The translations under genes and the position numbers were made by a program. The notes under the pieces were generated by a model. It did no database searches and had not been told where the DNA came from. It saw nothing but the letters and a program-made list of their open reading frames with translations. 47,306 nt of DNA, from positions 1-47,306 of the forward strand of contig CAIWRB010000363.1 in the NCBI GenBank assembly GCA_903914955.1, written 5' to 3'. Below are positions 42,992-47,306 of the stretch, in pieces (positions within the stretch are counted from its first letter, which is position 1; each line of letters starts with the position of its first letter). The stretch comes from an uncultured Chloroflexota bacterium. GTDB lineage: Bacteria; Chloroflexota; Anaerolineae; Anaerolineales; Villigracilaceae.

Positions 42992-44282
42992 ATGAATTTA
43001 GCGCTTGATCCAGATCCCACTTGATGTCTTCGAAATCTTCGAGACCAATGCTCAAGCGGATAAAATCGGGACTGACACCAGCTGCGATCAGATCTTCAGA
43101 ATTTAGCTGGCTGTGTGTGGTAGTGGCGGGATGAATGGCCAAACTGCGCGCATCGCCCACGTTGGCAAGGTGACTAAAGAGTTGCAGGCTTTCGATGAAT
43201 TTTTTGCCTGCTTCCACATCGCCTTTGATTCCGAAGCCGAGAATCGCGCCTGCGCCTTTGGGTAAATATTTCCTGGCACGCTCATAATCGGGATGACTCT
43301 TGAGTCCTGGATATTTGACCCAGCTGACTTTGGGATGGTTCTCAAGATATTCCGCAACAGCTTGAGCATTTTGGACATGACGATCCATGCGCAGGTTGAG
43401 GGTTTCAAGCCCGAGCAGTGTCTGCCACGAATTGAACGGTGACTGGCACGCGCCGATATCACGCAGCACTTGTACACGCGCCTTGATCGCAAACGGCGGA
43501 AGTCCCGCGGCGGCAATGGAGGAATAAACCAATCCATGATATGAGGGATCAGGCGTGTTGAAATTCTCGAACTTGCCATTGCTCCAATCATAATTGCCGC
43601 CATCCACGATGATGCCGCCGATGGAAGTTCCATTGCCTGTGATGAACTTGGTGGTCGAATGGGTGATGACATGCGCGCCCCATTCAAATGGGCGGAAGAG
43701 ATAAGGCGTGGCGAAGGTGTTGTCAATCAACAAAATAAGTTTATGTTTCTTCGCGATCTCCGCAACTTCCTCGAACGGAAATACGGAAATGTCGGGGTTG
43801 CCCAAGGTCTCGCCGTAGATAATTTTTGTGTTAGGTTGGATCGCCGCCTCAAAATTCTTCGGGTCGCTTGGGTCAACGAAGGTCACATTAATGCCGAGTC
43901 TGGGAAGCGTGTACTTGAATTGATTGTACGTGCCGCCATATAATCGTGATGATGAAACAATATGGTCGCCTGCGCTGCATAAGGTAAAGATCGCCTGTGC
44001 CTGCGCCGCATGACCCGAACTTGCCGCCAGCGCGGCCACACCGCCTTCGAGCGAAGCAATGCGCTGTTCGAGCACATCGGTGGTCGGGTTCATCAAGCGT
44101 GTGTAAATATTTCCAAGTTCTTTGAGCGCGAACAAATTGGCGGCGTGTTCTGTGCTCTTAAATTGATAGCTCGTTGTTTGATACAACGGTACCGCGCGGC
44201 TGCCCGTAGTGGGGTCTGGGGAATAGCCCGCATGTAGCTCACGGGTGGCGAAACCTAATTTGCGATCCTTGATTGTGGACAT
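42990..44282 (-). CDS. metY: O-acetylhomoserine sulfhydrylase (aminocarboxypropyltransferase)
   Basis: A 430-residue Cys/Met-metabolism PLP enzyme making homocysteine from O-acetylhomoserine and sulfide. LHAGYSPDPTTGSRAVPLYQTTSY, NIYTRLMNPTTDVLEQRIASLEGG, LIDNTFATPYLFRPFEWGAH and HSTTKFITGNG (PLP lysine K212) are MetY landmarks; the 430-residue length fits MetY rather than MetB/MetC. The ATG has GAGGAG upstream, and a SAM-I riboswitch with terminator precedes it, so expression falls when S-adenosylmethionine is high. Confidence 0.95.
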   Translation of the reverse strand: MSTIKDRKLGFATRELHAGYSPDPTTGSRAVPLYQTTSYQFKSTEHAANLFALKELGNIYTRLMNPTTDVLEQRIASLEGGVAALAASSGHAAQAQAIFTLCSAGDHIVSSSRLYGGTYNQFKYTLPRLGINVTFVDPSDPKNFEAAIQPNTKIIYGETLGNPDISVFPFEEVAEIAKKHKLILLIDNTFATPYLFRPFEWGAHVITHSTTKFITGNGTSIGGIIVDGGNYDWSNGKFENFNTPDPSYHGLVYSSIAAAGLPPFAIKARVQVLRDIGACQSPFNSWQTLLGLETLNLRMDRHVQNAQAVAEYLENHPKVSWVKYPGLKSHPDYERARKYLPKGAGAILGFGIKGDVEAGKKFIESLQLFSHLANVGDARSLAIHPATTTHSQLNSEDLIAAGVSPDFIRLSIGLEDFEDIKWDLDQALNS

Positions 44283-44328
44283 GAATTTTCTCCTCTTGAA
44301 TAATATTTACCCGCCCTTCAGAAGAGAT

Positions 44329-44361
44329 AAAAAAAACCTCTTCTGAAAGTACAAGAAGAGG
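44329..44361 (-). terminator. Riboswitch-controlled terminator before metY
   Basis: CCTCTTCT (44337-44344) pairs with AGAAGAGG (44354-44361), followed on the minus strand by eight T residues. The stem's first arm on the minus strand (CCTCTTCT) can also pair with the GAGAGG at the 3' side of aptamer helix P1, giving the antiterminator. Confidence 0.92.
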
Positions 44362-44378
44362 TATGCGTCTATACCGTC

Positions 44379-44503
44379 CTCTCATCTTCCAGATATGAAT
44401 GACTAACGTCATTCTTATTTGTCGGATTTGGCACCATAACTCATGAAATGGTCTGGTTGCCGAGACTTCAAAGGGCCGATCCCTCAGTCTCTCTGGATAA
44501 GAG
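44379..44503 (-). ncRNA. SAM-I riboswitch (S-box) aptamer
   Basis: On the minus strand it starts CTCTTATCCAGAGAG, then GAGGGATCGGCCCTTTGAAG, CGGCAACC, GGTGCCAAATCC, and closes with GATGAGAG, which pairs with CTCTTATC to form P1. These are the conserved SAM-I core blocks in the right order and spacing. P4 (GAATGACGTTAGTCATTC) is also visible. It lies between a predicted promoter and the metY terminator, so SAM binding should favour termination. Confidence 0.95.
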
Positions 44504-44522
44504 CGAATATTTAATTTTGTCG

Positions 44523-44552
44523 TTTATATCACAGCGGTTGAAGTTGCGTCAA
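44523..44552 (-). promoter_or_regulatory. Sigma70-like promoter of the metY transcript
   Basis: On the minus strand, TTGACG (44547-44552) and TATAAA (44523-44528) are separated by 18 bases, placing the start site about ten bases before the riboswitch. Confidence 0.6.
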
Positions 44553-44555
44553 GGG

Positions 44556-45605
44556 CTATAACAAATTTTCGTTGACTAATAATTCGGCATTGTAAATGGA
44601 TCCGCCCGCCGCGCCACGAATCGTGTTGTGTGAAAGCACAACAAATTTAAGATCTAAAAGTGGATCCCGCCTTAAGCGGCCGACAACGGTCGTCATGCCT
44701 TTTCCTGTTAATCGGTCGAGTCTTGGCTGGGGACGATCCGCTTCTTCTCTGACGCTGATCGCTGGCCGCGGACTCGATGGCAGGTCTCGCGCTGATGCAG
44801 GAGCTTGATAGCTCCTCATGACTTGAATCGCATCTTCGGGTGAAACACGCTGCGCAAATTCCACGCTGACGCAGACAGTATGGCCATCGATCACAGCCAC
44901 ACGATTCGTATGCGCGCTGAATCGTATATCTGACAGTTGAATTTTTGAATCAGCCATTTTACCCAGCATTTTGCGCGGTTCCCATTCCACTTTTTCTTCT
45001 TCGCCGCCGATGTTTGGAATGACGTTGTCAATGATATCGAGAGATGAAACGCCAGGATATCCCGCGCCGGAAAGTGCTTGCAGCGAAACCGCAAAAACTT
45101 TTTTTACACCGAATGAATCATCAAGCGCCTTGAGTGCAACGGTCAGTCCAGTGCTCGTGCAATTTGGATTCGTGAGAATGCATCCACTCCAGTCGCGCTG
45201 CTGGCGTTGAATCTTCACGAGTTGAATATGCTCCGCGTTGACTTCGGGCAGCAGAAGTGGCACATCTTCTTCGCGGCGATAGGAGGAAGCGTTCGAACAA
45301 ACTGCCGCGCCCGCTTTCGCAAATTGAGGTTCAAGGTCTTTTGCAATTTCGTTATGCAAAGCAGAGAAAACAATTTTAGCTTGAACTGAATCAGGTGACG
45401 CAGAAACGACAACCATATCACGCGCATACTCGGGCATGGGTTCATTGAGAACCCAGCGGCACGCGTCTGAAAATTTTTGTCCAACCGAACGATCAGATGC
45501 AGCCAGCGCAACCACCGTAAACCACGGATGGTTATCGAGCAAAGAGATAAATCGCTGACCGACAGAACCTGTCGCGCCGAGTACTGCTACGGGGATGGGT
45601 TTCAT
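44556..45605 (-). CDS. asd: Aspartate-semialdehyde dehydrogenase (archaeal/fungal type)
   Basis: A 349-residue NADP-dependent dehydrogenase reducing aspartyl phosphate to the semialdehyde. VAVLGATGSVGQRFI is the nucleotide motif; ILTNPNCTSTGL carries the catalytic C149; QALSGAGYPGVSSLDIIDNVIPNIGGEEEKVEWE and SAHTNRVAVIDGHT are conserved, and the CTSTGL form marks the archaeal/fungal branch. It follows lysC after 21 bases with a GAGGAG ribosome site, forming a lysC-asd pair. The riboswitch transcript for metY begins just past its stop. Confidence 0.95.
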   Translation of the reverse strand: MKPIPVAVLGATGSVGQRFISLLDNHPWFTVVALAASDRSVGQKFSDACRWVLNEPMPEYARDMVVVSASPDSVQAKIVFSALHNEIAKDLEPQFAKAGAAVCSNASSYRREEDVPLLLPEVNAEHIQLVKIQRQQRDWSGCILTNPNCTSTGLTVALKALDDSFGVKKVFAVSLQALSGAGYPGVSSLDIIDNVIPNIGGEEEKVEWEPRKMLGKMADSKIQLSDIRFSAHTNRVAVIDGHTVCVSVEFAQRVSPEDAIQVMRSYQAPASARDLPSSPRPAISVREEADRPQPRLDRLTGKGMTTVVGRLRRDPLLDLKFVVLSHNTIRGAAGGSIYNAELLVNENLL

Positions 45606-45626
45606 AAAAGCTCCTCTGAAAATTAT

Positions 45627-47054
45627 TTATTTGACGATCAATTCATGTAATGACCGCACGGCTAATTCCGTGTCCACTGCGGCGACGACCATACTAATGG
45701 ATACTTCCGATGAACCTTGAGCAATCGCTAAAACATTAGCTTTGTTATTTCCTAGCTGAGTAAATACCTGCCCCGCCACGCCAGGCGTATGGCGCATTCC
45801 CACGCCAACGACGGTGATGATAGAAACGTCCTCGGTCATCCAAACGCGGTCAATGTCTTCATCTTCAATCTCGCTGGCAAAGACAGCCTGAAGCGCGTTG
45901 ATCACAGATATGGCGGATTCAGATGGCACTGCAAAACAAATGGATTGCTCCGATGATGCTTGTGTAATTAATGGCACGCTGGTTTTCGTGGACGCCACTG
46001 CACCAAAAGCGCGCGCCGCCACGCCAGGCACGCCCAGCATACCACGTCCTTCGATGGTCACCAATCGTTGGTTGCGGATGGCGGTCACGGCTTTGACAAC
46101 TTGACCATTTCGCGCCTGTGAATCCGACGGCACATTTGCGATCAGCCGTGTGCCAGGATGGGACGGGTTGAAAGTGTTGCAGATGCGAAGCCCAATTCCT
46201 GCATCTACAACAGGGCGGATCGTTTTTGGATGCAACACATTCGCGCCGTAATAGGCTAATTCCGCAACTTCGCTATATGTGATTTCAGATAATGTGCGCG
46301 CTCCTTTCACAATGCGTGGATCGGTGGTCATGATGCCGTCCACGTCTGTCCAGATCCAGACATCGTCAGCAGGCAGGACTGCGCCAATGATCGCCGCTGA
46401 GTAATCACTACCGCCGCGCCCGAGGGTTGTGATCACTCCTTCGGGGGTTGCGCCAATAAATCCGGTCGTCACAGGAATGATATTATTTTCAAGAAGCGGA
46501 TTTAATAATTTTCTTGTCTTTTCAGTCGTGACTTTGAAGTCGGGGTGTGCGTGCTGGAAGTGTGCGTTGGTAACTATGAACCCAGTTGATTCGATTGCTT
46601 TCGCGTTAACGCCCGCGCTTTCTAAGATTGCGCCAAGTAAGCGGATGCACATCCGCTCTCCGATGGAGGCCACTGTATCCAGCACTCGCGGACTGGCTTC
46701 ACCGAGAACTGCGATCGCTTTGCAAAGATCAATGAGTGAGAAGATCAGTGAATTGATTTCGGATTTTGTTGCTTCACGCAATTCCTCATCCATGATGAGT
46801 GCGTCTGCGGCGGCGAAATGTTTTTCCCTGAGCGAGGATTCTGCTTTCGGAAGCGAATCAACTTTCCCTTGTGAAGCGAGTGCGGCAGAGTCCAATAATA
46901 AATTGGTGACTCCCGACATCGCGGAAGTGATCACCACTACGCGTGCATATTCTATGCGCGCATCCTTCACGATCTGCGTTACTTTCATCAGCGCATCCAC
47001 TGAGCCGACAGAGGTTCCTCCAAATTTCATTACGAGCGTTTGTTTTTCTGGCAT
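45627..47054 (-). CDS. lysC: Aspartate kinase
   Basis: A 475-residue monofunctional aspartokinase, first step of the aspartate family. VMKFGGTSVGS is the substrate/ATP motif; ITSAMSGVTNLL, TTLGRGGSDYSAAIIGA and VWIWTDVDGIMTTDPRIV follow. Two ACT domains fill the C-terminus (RLVTIEGRGMLGVPGVAARAF, VSIITVVGVGMRHTPGVAGQVF), where lysine or threonine usually gives feedback inhibition. An AAAGGAG ribosome site lies at 47063-47069. A transposon end lies directly upstream of that site, so the native promoter may have been displaced. Confidence 0.96.
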   Translation of the reverse strand: MPEKQTLVMKFGGTSVGSVDALMKVTQIVKDARIEYARVVVITSAMSGVTNLLLDSAALASQGKVDSLPKAESSLREKHFAAADALIMDEELREATKSEINSLIFSLIDLCKAIAVLGEASPRVLDTVASIGERMCIRLLGAILESAGVNAKAIESTGFIVTNAHFQHAHPDFKVTTEKTRKLLNPLLENNIIPVTTGFIGATPEGVITTLGRGGSDYSAAIIGAVLPADDVWIWTDVDGIMTTDPRIVKGARTLSEITYSEVAELAYYGANVLHPKTIRPVVDAGIGLRICNTFNPSHPGTRLIANVPSDSQARNGQVVKAVTAIRNQRLVTIEGRGMLGVPGVAARAFGAVASTKTSVPLITQASSEQSICFAVPSESAISVINALQAVFASEIEDEDIDRVWMTEDVSIITVVGVGMRHTPGVAGQVFTQLGNNKANVLAIAQGSSEVSISMVVAAVDTELAVRSLHELIVK

Positions 47055-47073
47055 CTTCTTCTCCTTTGATGTG

Positions 47074-47306
47074 ACTACTCCCCACGCCTAAAGGCGGGGG
47101 CTTCCAGGGCAAAGCCCAGGCTCTCTAGTCCGAGAGCTTCAATGTTTAGCGAAGCGTTCAAATCACGATCAAGAACCAAACCGCACGAAGGACAATCATG
47201 GACACGAACTGACAAATCTTTTTGAACAACCCAACCACAGCCAGAGCAACGTTGCGAAGTACCGCGCGGATCAACCAATACGACTGCACGACCAGCCCAT
47301 TCTGCC
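47074..47306 (-). mobile_element. Right end of an IS200/IS605-family element (partial)
   Basis: It contains the 3' part of tnpB and, at its end, an imperfect palindrome: CCCCACGCCT (47080-47089) with AGGCGGGGG (47092-47100), the short hairpin typical of IS605-type right ends, with one bulged base. The element continues past the window edge. The exact junction with lysC upstream DNA is within about 47066-47076; it cannot be fixed without the empty site. Confidence 0.82.
47075..47306 (-). CDS. tnpB: TnpB RNA-guided nuclease, C-terminal part
   Basis: About 76 residues are visible, open at the window edge, beginning AEWAGRAVVLVDPRGTSQ. The zinc ribbon has CSGC and CPSC, and LDRDLNASLNI includes the RuvC-III aspartate. 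These are diagnostic for IS605-family TnpB, the ancestor of Cas12. The stop TAG (47075-47077) lies at the outer side of the right-end hairpin, so the last codons (AFRRGE) are encoded by the palindrome, as often in this family. Whether the full gene is intact cannot be seen. Confidence 0.92.
   Translation of the reverse strand, partial: AEWAGRAVVLVDPRGTSQRCSGCGWVVQKDLSVRVHDCPSCGLVLDRDLNASLNIEALGLESLGFALEAPAFRRGE

Noticed and set aside
46429-47091. 220-codon plus-strand frame opposite lysC
   Set aside because: A shadow of a well-conserved aspartate kinase; the protein is rich in Ser/Ala/Thr with no family resemblance.
1-47306. CRISPR arrays, rRNA and tRNA genes
   Set aside because: Both strands were read for regularly spaced direct repeats and for tRNA or rRNA signatures; none was found.

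Overview
The window looks like chromosome of a Chloroflexota bacterium, probably class Anaerolineae. That is inferred from gene content: a LysW-carrier amino-acid cluster fused to argGH, a TGS-uridine kinase fusion, a DUF92 protein, inositol-phosphate synthase, a bactofilin, FabI, and many lipid-linked-sugar and GT-C-like membrane proteins. No rRNA, tRNA or CRISPR array was seen.

Layout. 1-6.1 kb (+): sugar and envelope genes (a wecE-like aminotransferase, a large polytopic protein, a polyprenyl-phosphate-type GT2, a histidine phosphatase), then a ketopantoate-reductase-like gene and a TGS/uridine kinase fusion to 7.9 kb. 7.9-21.5 kb is almost all minus strand: a second polytopic protein, DUF92, a PH-like membrane protein, a ProRS-derived protein without the synthetase core, bactofilin, fabI, a 3-methyladenine glycosylase, a sugar epimerase, a YiiX-like peptidase, an RhlE-type helicase, then a four-gene unit (MDR dehydrogenase, cysteine-less PTPS-fold protein, GT4, EamA exporter) and a PilZ protein. 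21.5-25 kb (+): PIG-L deacetylase, a 42-residue membrane microprotein ending in a Tyr motif, an MBOAT acyltransferase and an SGNH protein. This resembles the DltX/DltB/DltD core of envelope acylation, but without the DltA/DltC loading genes. 25-30 kb (-): a Crp/Fnr regulator, cupin, heme-copper-oxidase-like protein and DUF1858 unit; a lipoprotein polysaccharide deacetylase; inositol-3-phosphate synthase. 30.2-33.7 kb (+): a GAF histidine kinase, an aspartate-type aminotransferase and prephenate dehydratase.

33.7-42 kb (+): a probable arginine operon, argG-argH-lysW-lysX-lysY-lysZ-lysJ-lysK. Ahead of argG lie a sigma70-like promoter, an Arg-rich 29-codon leader ORF and an intrinsic terminator. 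An 11-nt segment inside the leader is perfectly complementary to the terminator loop and arm, so this looks like a transcription attenuator. 42-47 kb (-): the aspartate-to-methionine branch, lysC-asd, then a SAM-I riboswitch with metY and metA. The 3' end of an IS200/IS605-type TnpB element sits immediately upstream of the lysC ribosome binding site.

Together the right half makes Arg, Phe, aspartate-family amino acids and Met, while the left half is mainly envelope glycan and lipid chemistry. The items most worth follow-up are the MBOAT microprotein system, the argG attenuator, the ProRS-derived putative editing factor, the MDR/PTPS/GT4/EamA unit, and recurring stem-loops that straddle stop codons.
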